A program made the translations under genes and the position numbers. The notes below the pieces were generated by a model. The model searched no databases. It was not told where the DNA came from and saw only the letters and a program-made list of their open reading frames with translations. A stretch of 50,538 nucleotides of DNA from Verrucomicrobiota bacterium. Lineage in GTDB: Bacteria; Verrucomicrobiota; Verrucomicrobiia; Opitutales; Opitutaceae. Numbering within the stretch: the first letter of the stretch is position 1; each line of letters begins with the position of its first letter. Location of the stretch: the NCBI GenBank assembly GCA_019136515.1, contig JAGVUB010000100.1, positions 1 through 50,538 on the forward strand. The letters run 5' to 3'. Shown one piece after another: positions 19,319 to 28,793 of this stretch.

Positions 19319-20248
19319 TCAGCGCACCTGTTTGGCGAAGTAGGCGATCGTGCGGCGCAGACCCTCCTCGAGCGGGACCTGCGGTTCCCATTGGATGACG
19401 CGGCGGGCGAGCGAGATGTCGGGCTGGCGCTGCTTCGGGTCGTCGGAGGGCAGGGGCTTGAAGACGATCTTGGAGCGGCCGCCGACCAGTTTGAGTGTGA
19501 GCTCGGCGAGTTGGAGCATGGTGAACTCGCCCGGGTTGCCGCAGTTCATCGGGCCGACGATCTCCGTCTGGTTCATGAAGCGGACGAAGCCCTCGATGAG
19601 GTCGTCGACGAAGCAGAAGGAGCGGGTCTGGGTGCCGTCGCCGTAGATGGTGAGATCCTCGCCGCGGAGCGCTTGGACGATGAAGTTGGAGACGACGCGG
19701 CCGTCGTTGGCGAGCATGCGCGGGCCGTAGGTGTTGAAGATTCGGATGACGCGGATATCGACCTTGTTCTCGCGGTGGTAGTCGAAGAAGAGCGTCTCGG
19801 CGCAGCGTTTGCCCTCGTCGTAGCAGGAGCGGCGGCCGATCGGGTTGACGTGGCCCCAGTACTCCTCGCGCTGCGGGTGCATCTCCGGGTCGCCGTAGAC
19901 CTCGGAGGTGGAGGCCTGGAAGGCGCGCGCCTTCACACGTTTGGCCAGACCGAGGCAGTTGATCGCGCCCATCACCGAGGTCTTCGTCGTCTTGATCGGA
20001 TTGTATTGATAGTGGGGAGGCGAAGCCGGGCAGGCGAGGTTGTAGATCTGGTCGACCTCGAACTTGAAGGGGTCGACGACGTCGTGCCGCACGAACTCGA
20101 AGCGCGGGTGTTGAAGCAGGTGGCCGATGTTCTCTTTCCGCCCGGTGAAGAGGTTGTCGAGACAGACGACCTCGTGCCCGTCGGCCACGAGACGGTCGCA
20201 CAGGTGCGACCCGAGAAAACCAGCTCCACCGGTGACGAGGATTCGCAT
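19319..20248 (-). CDS. UDP-glucuronate decarboxylase (UDP-xylose synthase)
   Basis: 309 residues, extended short-chain dehydrogenase fold. Converts UDP-glucuronate to UDP-xylose, a donor for surface polysaccharides. The N-terminal NAD site is [16 protein letters not shown], then [15 protein letters not shown]. Family-typical segments follow: [26 protein letters not shown], the catalytic Tyr/Lys in [21 protein letters not shown] and [13 protein letters not shown]. The PASPPHYQ and [11 protein letters not shown] elements separate UXS from other UDP-sugar epimerases. The ATG at 20248 directly precedes the Rossmann motif; the longer open frame is discarded. It is divergent from the outer-membrane barrel gene over 190 bp that should hold both promoters. 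Confidence 0.93.
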   Translation of the reverse strand: MRILVTGGAGFLGSHLCDRLVADGHEVVCLDNLFTGRKENIGHLLQHPRFEFVRHDVVDPFKFEVDQIYNLACPASPPHYQYNPIKTTKTSVMGAINCLGLAKRVKARAFQASTSEVYGDPEMHPQREEYWGHVNPIGRRSCYDEGKRCAETLFFDYHRENKVDIRVIRIFNTYGPRMLANDGRVVSNFIVQALRGEDLTIYGDGTQTRSFCFVDDLIEGFVRFMNQTEIVGPMNCGNPGEFTMLQLAELTLKLVGGRSKIVFKPLPSDDPKQRQPDISLARRVIQWEPQVPLEEGLRRTIAYFAKQVR

Positions 20249-20438
20249 GGGCAAGGACGGTGCAGGTGCCGGCCGGATTGGCCAGCAAATGTTGGGGCGC
20301 GCGCGACAACCCAGCTGCTGGTTTGTTCCGTGGATACTGTGAACTATTTTCATTGAAGCCGGCGCGCCGCCCCGTACTGACGACGGCTCCTCCGACCCCG
20401 AATCGGAGCCTGAACAAACCACAAACTAGAAAATACAC

Positions 20439-21038
20439 ATGAAACTCGTTGCTGTTTTCGCAGCTTCCCTCCTCAGCGTGGCCGCGCTTGCCCAGAGCAC
20501 GGCCGTCGAGACCGAGACCGTCACCGCGGGCCTGCTCGGCAAGCGCTACGTCGCCGCCGGCTTCGGCTGGACCGACCTCAACCACTCCACCGTCGAGAGC
20601 ATGGGCGCCGCGTTGGATCTCAACGTGCCGGTCCATACCAACTTCGACCTCTCCCTGAACTACGGATACTCGTGGCTCGAGGGCGCGACCGAGATCGGGC
20701 ACGTGCTCAACGCCGCCGTGACCGGCTACCTCACCCGCGGCGAGAACAAGCCCTACCTGACCCTGAGCACCGGCTACGTCTGGGCGAATCGCAACTTCGA
20801 CCGCGACCACGGGGTGTGGGGCGCCGAGGTTGGCATCGAGCGTGCGGTGAACGACAAGATCTCGAGCACGTTCAGCGTCGGCTACGACGACGACTTCCGC
20901 AATCACGGCGAAGGCCTGTGGGACGTCTCGATTGGCGCCACCTACAACTTCACCGACAAGCTCGTCGGCACGGCCGAGGTCTCGTACATCGAGTATGGTT
21001 CGATCGGCTACACCGCCGGCGTCGCGTTCCGCTTCTGA
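20439..21038 (+). CDS. Small outer-membrane beta-barrel protein
   Basis: 199 residues. A Sec signal peptide spans about residues 1-18 (MKLVAVFAASLLSVAALAQ). The mature chain is rich in alternating hydrophobic and aromatic strands with Gly and ends in Phe (AGVAFRF), as expected for recognition by the BAM machinery. It resembles opacity or OmpX-like eight-stranded barrels in size and strand count, but I cannot name a specific family. No catalytic motif is visible. It has an A-rich leader and is monocistronic, closed by a strong terminator, which suggests a well-expressed gene. Confidence 0.75.
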   Translation: MKLVAVFAASLLSVAALAQSTAVETETVTAGLLGKRYVAAGFGWTDLNHSTVESMGAALDLNVPVHTNFDLSLNYGYSWLEGATEIGHVLNAAVTGYLTRGENKPYLTLSTGYVWANRNFDRDHGVWGAEVGIERAVNDKISSTFSVGYDDDFRNHGEGLWDVSIGATYNFTDKLVGTAEVSYIEYGSIGYTAGVAFRF

Positions 21039-21066
21039 GCGGACCGGCAACCGTCAGGCTTGAACG

Positions 21067-21096
21067 AACCCGCGGACTTCGGTCCGCGGGTTTTTT
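21067..21096 (+). terminator. Rho-independent terminator of the barrel gene
   Basis: Perfect 11-bp stem (21067-21077 with 21082-21092) closed by a TTCG tetraloop and followed by TTTTCTTC. It starts 28 bp past the stop codon. A textbook intrinsic terminator on the plus strand. Confidence 0.93.
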
Positions 21097-21114
21097 CTTC
21101 GGCGCCCGGCCGGG

Positions 21115-23085
21115 TCACGGCGCCGGGTGGCGGGGCAGCAGGCGGGCGACGAGCCAGACGAGGAAACCCACGACCAGCACGAGCGCGCCCCAGAAGAGGT
21201 AGCGGGCGGCGGGGCCGCCGAGATCGAAGATCGCGCGCGCGGGGCTGGAGGCATCGGCCGCGGCGAGCGCGGCGGTGTGCCGCGGCGCGGCGAGCAGGCG
21301 CGGGGCGGCGAGCTGGAGATCGTAACGCGGCGCGGCGGCGGTGGGATTGCCGTAGACCAGCGTGCAGGAGGCGGCTTCGCCGGCGCGGAAATGGAGACGA
21401 TGCACCGGATAGACGGCCTCGGCGGCTGCCGGAGCGAACGGGGCGTTGTCGCCGTGATCGATCTCGACGAAGAGTTTCCCCGACCGCGGACGCGACTGGA
21501 GCGAGATGGTGAATACGGTGGGCTCCGCAAGGCTGCGGCGCTGGACGGCGGCGCTGCCGAGGAGGCGGGGCCAGGCCTGGCCCCGCGAGTCCGGCAGGAC
21601 TTCGCCGACTACGATGGTGCGCGCGAAGAGCGGCTCCGCGATGGTGAGGCGCAGGCTGTTCACTGGCATCCCGGCGACGGGGAGGTCGAGCTCCCAGCGA
21701 CCGACGGCAGGGCGCTTGGCATCGGGCGCGGCGACGAGCGGCAGCGCCACGGCGCGGACGCGCGAACTCTTCTCCAGTAGGTAGGGAACCTGGCGCCCGT
21801 CGCGGACGAGGCGCAGATCGCCGAGATCGGCGCGGCACTGGGCGAGCACCGCGGCGTCGAGTTCGAGGACCTGGGCGCCGGGGGCGGAGAGGCGGACGGC
21901 GCGGCTGTGGCTCCATTTCGTGGAGTCGATCGGGCCGCCGAACTCGGGAATCTCGGCCGGGACTTGCGCGGGGCGGTAGGCGGGATTGGCGGTGCGTGGC
22001 GCCGCCGGGGCGGCGAGGGACGGGAGCCGACCCCAGTCGGCGCCGAAGGCGGCGACATCGTAGCGCGGGGCGGCGGCGGCGGGAGCGCCGGCGAGGAGCG
22101 TGTAGGTGCCGGCGGCGGGGGCGGCGAACCCGATGTCCACGCGGCGGAGACGCGCGACGAAGCGGAGGTCGGAGAGCGGCGGACTGTCGCCGTTGTCGAG
22201 CACGAGCTCGAGACGGGCGAGGGGCGTGACGGTGTCGACGGGCAGGGCGAGCTGGGCGTAGGTGCGGTCGTCGGGAAAGACGAGTCGGGCGTAGGTGCCG
22301 GCGGCGAGGGTCTCCTCGGCGATCTCGTCGTCGGTGGCGCGCTGGGCGAGCAGGCGGGCGGCGCGCTGGAAAACGGCGTCGCGGGCGTCGAGCGCCAGTT
22401 CGGCAAGGGCGAGGTGGCGCCGGCCGAGATCGAGGGAGACCCGGGTGGCCCCGGCCTCCTGTTCAGTGGCGACGATGGCGGCGGGGAGGTCGACGAGCGG
22501 TTCGGGCTCGTCGCCACCGGTCTCGACGACGACGGCGGTGATTGGGATTGCGGGATGGTTGGCGTTGCGCAGCGCGAGGCGCAGGGTGCGCGCGCGGGTG
22601 CCGCGCAGATCGATCGCGAGCAGCTCCAGCCCTCCCTGCGTCCGGAAAACGAGGGCGGAGTCGACGATCCGTTGCCAACGACCGGGCTCGCTCTCGATCT
22701 CCACGGTGACGGCCCGGACGAAGTCGGGCGCGGGCGTTTCGAGCCGGAGGCGCTGGATGGGCACGGCCTTCGCGAGACCGAACTCGACGACGGTGGCGTC
22801 GCCCTCCAGCCGGCCCTGCAGCGGAATGCGTTCGGTGGCGGGGCGGACGGTGTTGCGGCGGACGATGGCGAAGGGAATCTCCGCGCCATCGGGCCCAAGC
22901 AGGCGCAGATCGGCGAGATCGGCCTCGGCGGCGTCGAGCGTGTCGAGCGGGAGGGAGAGCCGGACGGGACCGGCGTGGTCGATGGTTACGTCCTGCCGAT
23001 ACTCCCAGGCGGCGGTGTCGAAACCGGCGGCGAGGGAGGTTGCGGCGAGGGCGGCGAACGGAACGAGGATGCGGAGGGCGTTCAC
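21115..23085 (-). CDS. DUF3999 family protein
   Basis: 656 residues. N-terminal signal peptide (about 1-20, ending ATSLAAG), a long extracytoplasmic region containing repeated beta-rich segments of the form YRQDVTID, LRLLGPDGAEIPFAIV and VELDAAV-like strands, and a single C-terminal transmembrane helix (about residues 628-650, LFWGALVLVVGFLVWLVARLL) with a short cytoplasmic tail. This layout matches DUF3999, a family of unknown function usually encoded next to DUF2339, as here. The start is a GTG at 23085 that overlaps the DUF2339 stop (GTGA), so the pair is translationally coupled. Function unknown; a joint envelope role is plausible. Confidence 0.8.
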   Translation of the reverse strand: MNALRILVPFAALAATSLAAGFDTAAWEYRQDVTIDHAGPVRLSLPLDTLDAAEADLADLRLLGPDGAEIPFAIVRRNTVRPATERIPLQGRLEGDATVVEFGLAKAVPIQRLRLETPAPDFVRAVTVEIESEPGRWQRIVDSALVFRTQGGLELLAIDLRGTRARTLRLALRNANHPAIPITAVVVETGGDEPEPLVDLPAAIVATEQEAGATRVSLDLGRRHLALAELALDARDAVFQRAARLLAQRATDDEIAEETLAAGTYARLVFPDDRTYAQLALPVDTVTPLARLELVLDNGDSPPLSDLRFVARLRRVDIGFAAPAAGTYTLLAGAPAAAAPRYDVAAFGADWGRLPSLAAPAAPRTANPAYRPAQVPAEIPEFGGPIDSTKWSHSRAVRLSAPGAQVLELDAAVLAQCRADLGDLRLVRDGRQVPYLLEKSSRVRAVALPLVAAPDAKRPAVGRWELDLPVAGMPVNSLRLTIAEPLFARTIVVGEVLPDSRGQAWPRLLGSAAVQRRSLAEPTVFTISLQSRPRSGKLFVEIDHGDNAPFAPAAAEAVYPVHRLHFRAGEAASCTLVYGNPTAAAPRYDLQLAAPRLLAAPRHTAALAAADASSPARAIFDLGGPAARYLFWGALVLVVGFLVWLVARLLPRHPAP

Positions 23086-26000
23086 GGGGTGGACGGCGGG
23101 TTGGCGCGGAGGAAACGCTGGTAGAGGAACGAGGCGGCGAGAGCGACGGCGGAGACGACGGCGAAGGCCGCGATGCGCCAGATGGTCTCGAGGCTGGCGG
23201 TGTCGTGGAAGAACAGTTTCAGGCAGGTGACACCGAGCAGGACGAGGGCGGCGTAGCGGGCGGCGCGGAGGTGGCGGCCGATGCCAACGACGATCATCAC
23301 CAACGCGAAGAGCGCCCAGGCGATGGTGTAGGACATGTCGCGGGCGAAATCGCCGCTGAACTTCAGCCGGACGAAGGACCCCGCGGGCGTGAAGTAGTCG
23401 GCGATCTCGAAGTTCACGAGGGCGAAGGCGAGGATCGTGCCGAGGGTGGCGAGCAGCGCGGGGGCGTTCCAGCCGAGCACGCGATCACGCGGCGGGGCGA
23501 GCAGGCGCATGCCGGCGAAGCAGCACACGGCGGCGATGCCGTAGGTCGCGAGGATCCAGTTGAGGATCGGGGTCGGGCTGCGCATCGCGTAATGGAGCAC
23601 CTCGGGGTTGAGCACGAGACGGGCGAACACCGCCGCGAGCAGTGCGATACCGGTCACGCGCAGGCCGGGATGCGGGATGCGGTGGAAGAGCCAGAGCAGT
23701 GCCGCGCCCTCGAGCGCCCAGGCGATGGTGAGCCATTGGTTCGAGAACTGGAGGGGGAAGATCAGCGTGATGAAGAACAGCGTGGCGGCCCCGAACCAGG
23801 CCAGGCGGTTGAGGCGGCAGGGGGCGTCGGCCGGGATGGTGCGCAGCAGCGCGACCAACCCGAGCAGCGGCGGCAGGACGCAGAGCGCCGGGAGCGCGCC
23901 GCCGAACTCGGCGGTGAGCTGGGGCCAGAGGGCGGCGACCGCGCGGTGGATGAGCAGGAAGTGCAACGGCAATGCGAGCGCCGCCACCGCCCAGAGTGGT
24001 TGCAGATCGATGATCCGGCGGCGGAACAGGAACGGCAGCGCGAGGTATCCCAACGCAAACGCCGCGAACCAGACCAGTGCGACGGAGCGCTCGCCGAGCG
24101 CGCCCAGTTCGCCCGACCAGCAGTATTCGACCAGCAGCGTGCCCACGAAGGCCGCGAGCACGGGCGCCCCGCGCCGCGCGACGACGGCGATGCCGGCGAG
24201 CATCGCGCCGAGGATCAGCACCACGCCGAAGAGCGACGACGGATCCGCCGGACGGAGTTTGAAGACGATCATCAACAGCAGCACGAAGGGCAGCGCTGCG
24301 GTGGCGTCCGGCAGGTACGCGGACCAGTCGGGCGCCGCGGCGCCGAGTTTGCCGCCGCAGCGGCGCAGCAGCCAGAGGGCGCCGGCGCAGAAGAAGACCG
24401 CGAACGCGGCGACGAGGAAGAGTTCGCGGCCTCCACTGGCGAACCCGACGGGCAGTTGCCCGATGGCGACGCCGAGGACTACCAACGTGAGCAGCAGGGC
24501 GCCGACCAGGGCGGCGAGCAGGCGGGTGAGGGCGGCGGCCGCGAGGGCGAAGAGGTCGAGCACCAGCACGACCGGCCAGAGCCACCAGCCGACATCGCCC
24601 AACTGCGCCAGCGGGATGAGCAAGACGATCAACCCGAGCGGCGGGAAGAGCGCGCTCCAGCGGCGGGCGTCGAGGCCGGGTTCGAGGCGCTCCTGCACGA
24701 ACGGGAAGGTCGCGTGCAGCGCGGCGGCGACGACCACGAAGCCCAGCGCCCACGGCAGGAGCGAGTGGTCGACCGCGGCACCAATCCAGACGGCGGCGAC
24801 ACCGAAGGTGGCGAGGCCGGCGCCGAGCGAGGCGCGGGCGAGCGGGCGGTGCAGCGCGCACACGGCGAGGAGCGCGAGGTCGGCAAGCAGCAGGTTGCCC
24901 AGCACCCAGGCGGCGCGCATCGCGACGGCGGAGTGGAGCGAGAAGAAAAGCGAGAAGCCGAGCGCGATGGCCGGCGGGAGCAACGCTGCGCCTGCGAGCC
25001 AGCCGGAGGCGCGGCCGAGACGGCGGGCGACGAGGACGGCGAGGGTGAAGAGGAGGTTGAAGCCGACGAGAACCGCGACGGCGGTCGGCAGCTTGGCGGC
25101 GGTGAAGAACTCGCAGGCCCAGCCGACCTGCATGATCGCGGTGCCGAGGGCGGCGAGCGTGGCGAGGTAGTCCCAACGCCGGTGGAGCGCGACGGCGAGC
25201 AGGCAGAGGTCGAGCAGGGCGATGAAGCCGAAGAGCCCCGGCGGGTTGTCGACGCCGGTGGAAAGCAGGACCGGCGTGAGGAAACCGCCGAGCAGGCCGA
25301 GGAGGGCGACGACCTGGGCGTTGAGCCGGATCGCGAGCAGGAATGCCGCTGCGGTGATGAGGCACAGCAGCCCGCCGGATGCGAGCGTTCCGGTGGTGGA
25401 GGCATCGCTGAAAAACTCAAAACGGTAGTAGTGGCGGCAGGCAACGGTGGCGGCGTAGAGCACGACGACGCCCGTGGCGACGAGCGTCTGGCCGGCGGTG
25501 GCGAAGGCGCGGCGGATACTGACGAGTCCGCCGGCGATCAGGCCGGCGCCGGCGAGGAAGCCGAGCGCGGCGCGCACGGCCGGCGGAATCCAGCCGTGTT
25601 CGATTGAATACTTGAGGAACAGAATTGCGGTGACGGCCAAGCCGATGCCGGCAATCCAGGCGGCGAGCTTCACGCCGACGAACTGCTCCCAGTTGAAGGA
25701 AGGTTCTGGTGCGACGGGTTCCGTGGGGAGGCGCGGGGGCGTGGCCCCGGTGGGCGCGGCGGTCGGTTCCGGAACCGGGGACGGATTAGCGGTGCGGGCG
25801 AAGGACTCCGCCGGGAATGGCAGTGGCGGCGGGGCGGGCGGCTCCGGCACCGCGACCGGCTGCGTGGGCGCATCCGATACGGCGACCGCGATCGGCGGCG
25901 GGACGGCGAGTGTGGGGGCTGTCTCCGGTGGCGGCTCGGCGGCAGGCACCGGGGGCTGTTCGCCGGCTGGTGCGGGCGCCGGGCGGGCCGCGGCGGCTTC

Positions 26001-26168
26001 GGCACCCCGGCGCTTGAGCGCCGCGATCTCGCGGCCGAGCTCGCGGAGTTGTTCGGCGAGGCGCTCGGTCTCGCGCTGGGCCGAGGAGGCCTTCACCAAG
26101 GCGACGATCGGGAACACGAAGACAAATACGACCAGCCCGATTACGAGGAGAACGAGGAATGCTTCCAT
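23082..26168 (-). CDS. DUF2339 polytopic membrane protein
   Basis: 1028 residues. One N-terminal helix (about 3-24), a short coiled-coil segment (SSAQRETERLAEQLRELG, about 28-55), a Pro/Ala-rich linker to about 165, then a membrane domain with more than twenty hydrophobic helices starting near NWEQFVGVKLAAWIAGIGLA. This architecture is that of DUF2339, a large membrane family of unknown function. The long hydrophobic bundle suggests a transporter or a lipid or glycan-handling protein, but no catalytic motif is recognised. The ATG at 26168 starts the first helix; residues further upstream are unlike coding sequence. Coupled to DUF3999 downstream and preceded 156 bp upstream by ispD. Confidence 0.85.
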   Translation of the reverse strand: MEAFLVLLVIGLVVFVFVFPIVALVKASSAQRETERLAEQLRELGREIAALKRRGAEAAAARPAPAPAGEQPPVPAAEPPPETAPTLAVPPPIAVAVSDAPTQPVAVPEPPAPPPLPFPAESFARTANPSPVPEPTAAPTGATPPRLPTEPVAPEPSFNWEQFVGVKLAAWIAGIGLAVTAILFLKYSIEHGWIPPAVRAALGFLAGAGLIAGGLVSIRRAFATAGQTLVATGVVVLYAATVACRHYYRFEFFSDASTTGTLASGGLLCLITAAAFLLAIRLNAQVVALLGLLGGFLTPVLLSTGVDNPPGLFGFIALLDLCLLAVALHRRWDYLATLAALGTAIMQVGWACEFFTAAKLPTAVAVLVGFNLLFTLAVLVARRLGRASGWLAGAALLPPAIALGFSLFFSLHSAVAMRAAWVLGNLLLADLALLAVCALHRPLARASLGAGLATFGVAAVWIGAAVDHSLLPWALGFVVVAAALHATFPFVQERLEPGLDARRWSALFPPLGLIVLLIPLAQLGDVGWWLWPVVLVLDLFALAAAALTRLLAALVGALLLTLVVLGVAIGQLPVGFASGGRELFLVAAFAVFFCAGALWLLRRCGGKLGAAAPDWSAYLPDATAALPFVLLLMIVFKLRPADPSSLFGVVLILGAMLAGIAVVARRGAPVLAAFVGTLLVEYCWSGELGALGERSVALVWFAAFALGYLALPFLFRRRIIDLQPLWAVAALALPLHFLLIHRAVAALWPQLTAEFGGALPALCVLPPLLGLVALLRTIPADAPCRLNRLAWFGAATLFFITLIFPLQFSNQWLTIAWALEGAALLWLFHRIPHPGLRVTGIALLAAVFARLVLNPEVLHYAMRSPTPILNWILATYGIAAVCCFAGMRLLAPPRDRVLGWNAPALLATLGTILAFALVNFEIADYFTPAGSFVRLKFSGDFARDMSYTIAWALFALVMIVVGIGRHLRAARYAALVLLGVTCLKLFFHDTASLETIWRIAAFAVVSAVALAASFLYQRFLRANPPSTP

Positions 26169-26324
26169 GGGGTTGCGCCACCGCGCCCGCGCAGGCTTGC
26201 AGAAGGGCACGGGGGAGCAAGCCGGCAAAGACATGCCCGAGAAATGACAGACCGGGAGCCCGGCGGCGCCGCGGAGCGCAGGCGGGCGGGCCTGCGTCAC
26301 CACGGCGCGGTGGCGCGGAGCCGC

Positions 26325-27053
26325 TCAGCGCTTGCGGGCCTTGGGCGCGCGCTCGGCGAGGAGGAACTCGGCGTACGCGAGGTCGCGCGGCGTGGTGAGC
26401 TTCGGGTTGGGCTCGGGGTTCTCGTAGAAGAACACCGGCCGGCCGGCGAACTCCATGGCCTGGGCGTCGTCGGTCACCCGGCGCGTCTCCTCGATGGCGT
26501 TGTAGGCGGCGAGGATCTCGGCGCGGCGGAAGATCTGCGGTGTCTCCGTGGCCCAGAGACGGCTGCGCTCGAGGGTGCGCGCGGGCACGGCCTCGTCGGG
26601 GTCGGCGGCGGTCGGGAGTTCCTTGATCGTGTCGGCCACGCGGTGGGCGAAGACGGCGGAGCCGCGGCGTTTGGCCAGCGAGGCGAAGCGGCGGATGAGC
26701 GGGGCGCGGACCATCGGGCGCGCGGCGTCGTGGATGAACACCCACTCGACCGCGGGCGGCAGCGCCTCGAGGGCGTGCCGGACCGATTCCTGGCGCTCGA
26801 CCCCGCCGCGCACATAGATGATGCGCTGGGCGGGCGAGAGCCGGAGGGCGCGGACGCCTTTCTCGAGTTGGCGTTTCTGCGCCACGGAGCGGAAGACGAA
26901 GACGAAGGTCGCGGTGAGCCCGCTCTCGACGAAGGCCTCGACGGAGTGGAGGAACACCGGCTTGCCGGCGACCTTGGCGAGGACCTTGTCGTCGGCGACG
27001 GCCTTCATGCGGGTGCCGCGGCCGGCACAGAGGAAGATGGCGGCGGAGCTCAT
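26325..27053 (-). CDS. ispD: 2-C-methyl-D-erythritol 4-phosphate cytidylyltransferase
   Basis: 242 residues. Couples MEP to CTP in the MEP isoprenoid pathway. Motifs: the N-terminal nucleotide loop IFLCAGRGTRMKAVADDKVLAKVAGKPV, GGVERQESVRHAL, VFIHDAARPMV with the metal and substrate residues, TIKEL and the TDDAQAMEFAG region. The usual A-A-G-x-G-x-R-M loop is slightly varied to LCAGRGTRM with K retained, which is tolerated. It lies 4 bp after pyrF on the same strand and is followed by DUF2339. ispE, another MEP-pathway gene, is only 750 bp away on the other strand. Confidence 0.92.
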   Translation of the reverse strand: MSSAAIFLCAGRGTRMKAVADDKVLAKVAGKPVFLHSVEAFVESGLTATFVFVFRSVAQKRQLEKGVRALRLSPAQRIIYVRGGVERQESVRHALEALPPAVEWVFIHDAARPMVRAPLIRRFASLAKRRGSAVFAHRVADTIKELPTAADPDEAVPARTLERSRLWATETPQIFRRAEILAAYNAIEETRRVTDDAQAMEFAGRPVFFYENPEPNPKLTTPRDLAYAEFLLAERAPKARKR

Positions 27054-27057
27054 GCGG

Positions 27058-27750
27058 TCAGCGGCCGAGTTCGCGCAGGATGCGGGTGGCGGCGTCGGCC
27101 GGGTTGGCGGCGCGGAGGATCGGGCGGCCGACGACGATGAAGTTGGAGCCGGCGCGGGCGGCGTCGGCGGGGGTCATGACGCGCTTCTGCTCGTCCTGGG
27201 CCGCATCCGCGGGGCGGACACCGGGGGTGACGAGCTGCACGGTGGGCGGGAGCGCGGCGCGCAGCGGGGCGACCTCGTGCGGGGAGCAGACCAGGCCGGA
27301 CAGGCCGGCGGTGGCGGCGAGGCGGGCGAGGCGCTCGACCTGGGTGGCGGCGGCGCCGGGGACGCCGGTGCCGTTGAGCGCGGCGTCGTCCATCGAGGTG
27401 AGCACGGTGACGCCCAGCAGGAGCAGGTCGGGCTTGTGCTGGCGCTGGGCCTTGACGGCCCACTCCATCATCTCGCGGCCGCCGCAGGTATGGAGCGTGA
27501 GCATGCCGATGGGCAGCGGCGCGAGGGATTGGACGGCCTTGGCGACGGTGTTGGGGATGTCGTGGAGCTTGAGATCGAGGAAGATGTTGAAGCCCTGGTC
27601 GGCGACGCGGCGCACGTAGTCGGGGCCGTAGGCGGTGAACATCTGGAGGCCGATCTTGACCCAGCGGAGCCGGCCGGAGAGCTGGCGGAGGATCGGGTCC
27701 GCTTCTTCGGCGGTTTCGCAATCGAGGGCGAGAATAAGGTCGCAGTTCAT
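27058..27750 (-). CDS. pyrF: Orotidine 5'-phosphate decarboxylase
   Basis: 230 residues, TIM barrel. Converts OMP to UMP in pyrimidine synthesis. Catalytic signature FLDLKLHDIPNTVAKAV carries the Asp-Lys-Asp network (DLKLHD). Other family elements are LILALD at the N-terminus, VKIGLQMFTAYGP, MLTLHTCGG, VTVLTSMDD, VCSPHEV, LVTPGVRP, RVMTPADAARAGSNFIVVGRPI. The ATG at 27750 is set by the conserved first strand; an upstream open extension is unlike coding sequence. First gene of the pyrF-ispD-DUF2339-DUF3999 unit, divergent from ispE by 47 bp. Confidence 0.95.
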   Translation of the reverse strand: MNCDLILALDCETAEEADPILRQLSGRLRWVKIGLQMFTAYGPDYVRRVADQGFNIFLDLKLHDIPNTVAKAVQSLAPLPIGMLTLHTCGGREMMEWAVKAQRQHKPDLLLLGVTVLTSMDDAALNGTGVPGAAATQVERLARLAATAGLSGLVCSPHEVAPLRAALPPTVQLVTPGVRPADAAQDEQKRVMTPADAARAGSNFIVVGRPILRAANPADAATRILRELGR

Positions 27751-27797
27751 GGAGGCGCGTTCGTACGTTTTGGCGTTCCACCGCAGCGTTTTTCCCT

Positions 27798-28700
27798 GTG
27801 AACGCAAGCCCATCGATCGACGTCTTCGCGCCCGCCAAACTGAACCTGTTCCTCGCCGTCACCGGGCGGCGGGCGGACGGGTTCCACGACCTGGTCTCGC
27901 TGGTGGCGCCGTTGGATTTCGGCGACACGCTGCGGCTTGTGCCGCTCGGCCCGGCGGGGAGCGGCGCGGACGAGCTCGAGTGTGCCGCGGCTGGCGTGCC
28001 GACGGATGCGCGCAATCTGGTGCTCAAGGCGGCGGTGGCGTGGCGCGCGGCGGGCGGACGGGCGCCGCGGGTGCGTTTCGTGTTGGAGAAACGCACCCCC
28101 GCCGGAGCCGGGATGGGTGGCGGCAGCAGCGACGCGGTCGCGGCCTTGCGCGGGCTGCAGCAGCTGGCCGAGGCGCCGCTGCCCGAGCCGGAAATGGCGG
28201 CGCTCGCTGCCGGTCTCGGGTCCGATTGCCCGTTGTTCCTCGCCGGGGCGCCGACGATCATGCGCGGGCGCGGCGAGCGCCTCGAATTTCTGGCGACGGC
28301 GGAGCGGGCGCGGCTGACAGGGCGGCGGGTGCTGGTGTGCCGGCCCGGCTTCGGGATCGAGACGCCGTGGGCATATGGCCGCCTGGTGGCCGGCGCGCCG
28401 GAGAGCTACACGCCGGCCGCGGAGGCCGAGGCGCGGCTGGCCGCATGGCGGCGCGGCGAACTGGAGCTGGAGGATTTGCTGACGAATTCGTTCGAGCCGG
28501 TGGCGTTCGGAAAGTTCCTCGCGCTGCCCGCCTTGGCGGAGCGGCTGCGCGCGCGGTGCGGACTGCGTCTGCATCTGACCGGAAGCGGGAGCGCGTGCTT
28601 TGCGTTGATACCGTCGGGCGGGGATGAATCGGCTGCGTTCGAGGAGGTCCGTTCGGCGTGGGGCGTAGAGGCGTTTGTCGCGACGGCCCGGCTGGGTTGA
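27798..28700 (+). CDS. ispE: 4-diphosphocytidyl-2-C-methyl-D-erythritol kinase
   Basis: 300 residues, GHMP kinase fold. Phosphorylates CDP-methylerythritol at the 2-OH in the MEP pathway. The first motif is APAKLNLFLAVTGRRADGFHDLVS, the ATP-binding Gly-rich loop is PAGAGMGGGSSDAVAAL, and the third motif is LTGSGSACFAL near the C-terminus. The chosen start is GTG at 27798 because the conserved N-terminus follows immediately. The next gene, ptsI, begins 93 bp downstream. A promoter shared with divergent pyrF must fit within 47 bp, or one may lie inside the neighbouring gene. Confidence 0.93.
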   Translation: MNASPSIDVFAPAKLNLFLAVTGRRADGFHDLVSLVAPLDFGDTLRLVPLGPAGSGADELECAAAGVPTDARNLVLKAAVAWRAAGGRAPRVRFVLEKRTPAGAGMGGGSSDAVAALRGLQQLAEAPLPEPEMAALAAGLGSDCPLFLAGAPTIMRGRGERLEFLATAERARLTGRRVLVCRPGFGIETPWAYGRLVAGAPESYTPAAEAEARLAAWRRGELELEDLLTNSFEPVAFGKFLALPALAERLRARCGLRLHLTGSGSACFALIPSGGDESAAFEEVRSAWGVEAFVATARLG

Positions 28701-28728
28701 TCCGGTAAACGCGGTTGACGGTACCGGA

Positions 28729-28761
28729 GCGGCGGGCTTTGACTTCGTCGTCGCCCGCCGC
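28729..28761. repeat. 9-bp inverted repeat between ispE and ptsI
   Basis: GCGGCGGGC (28729-28737) pairs with GCCCGCCGC (28753-28761) across a 15-base loop. It ends 32 bp before the ptsI start. No T-run follows, so it is not an obvious terminator; it could be a leader hairpin of ptsI or chance in GC-rich DNA. Confidence 0.4.
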
Positions 28762-28793
28762 CGATCGACCTGCGACCACCCTCCGAAAACCGC

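Noticed and set aside
23040-25607. An 855-codon plus-strand frame opposite DUF2339
   Set aside because: Extreme Glu/Gly/Arg composition, no recognisable fold; mirror of the hydrophobic DUF2339 gene.
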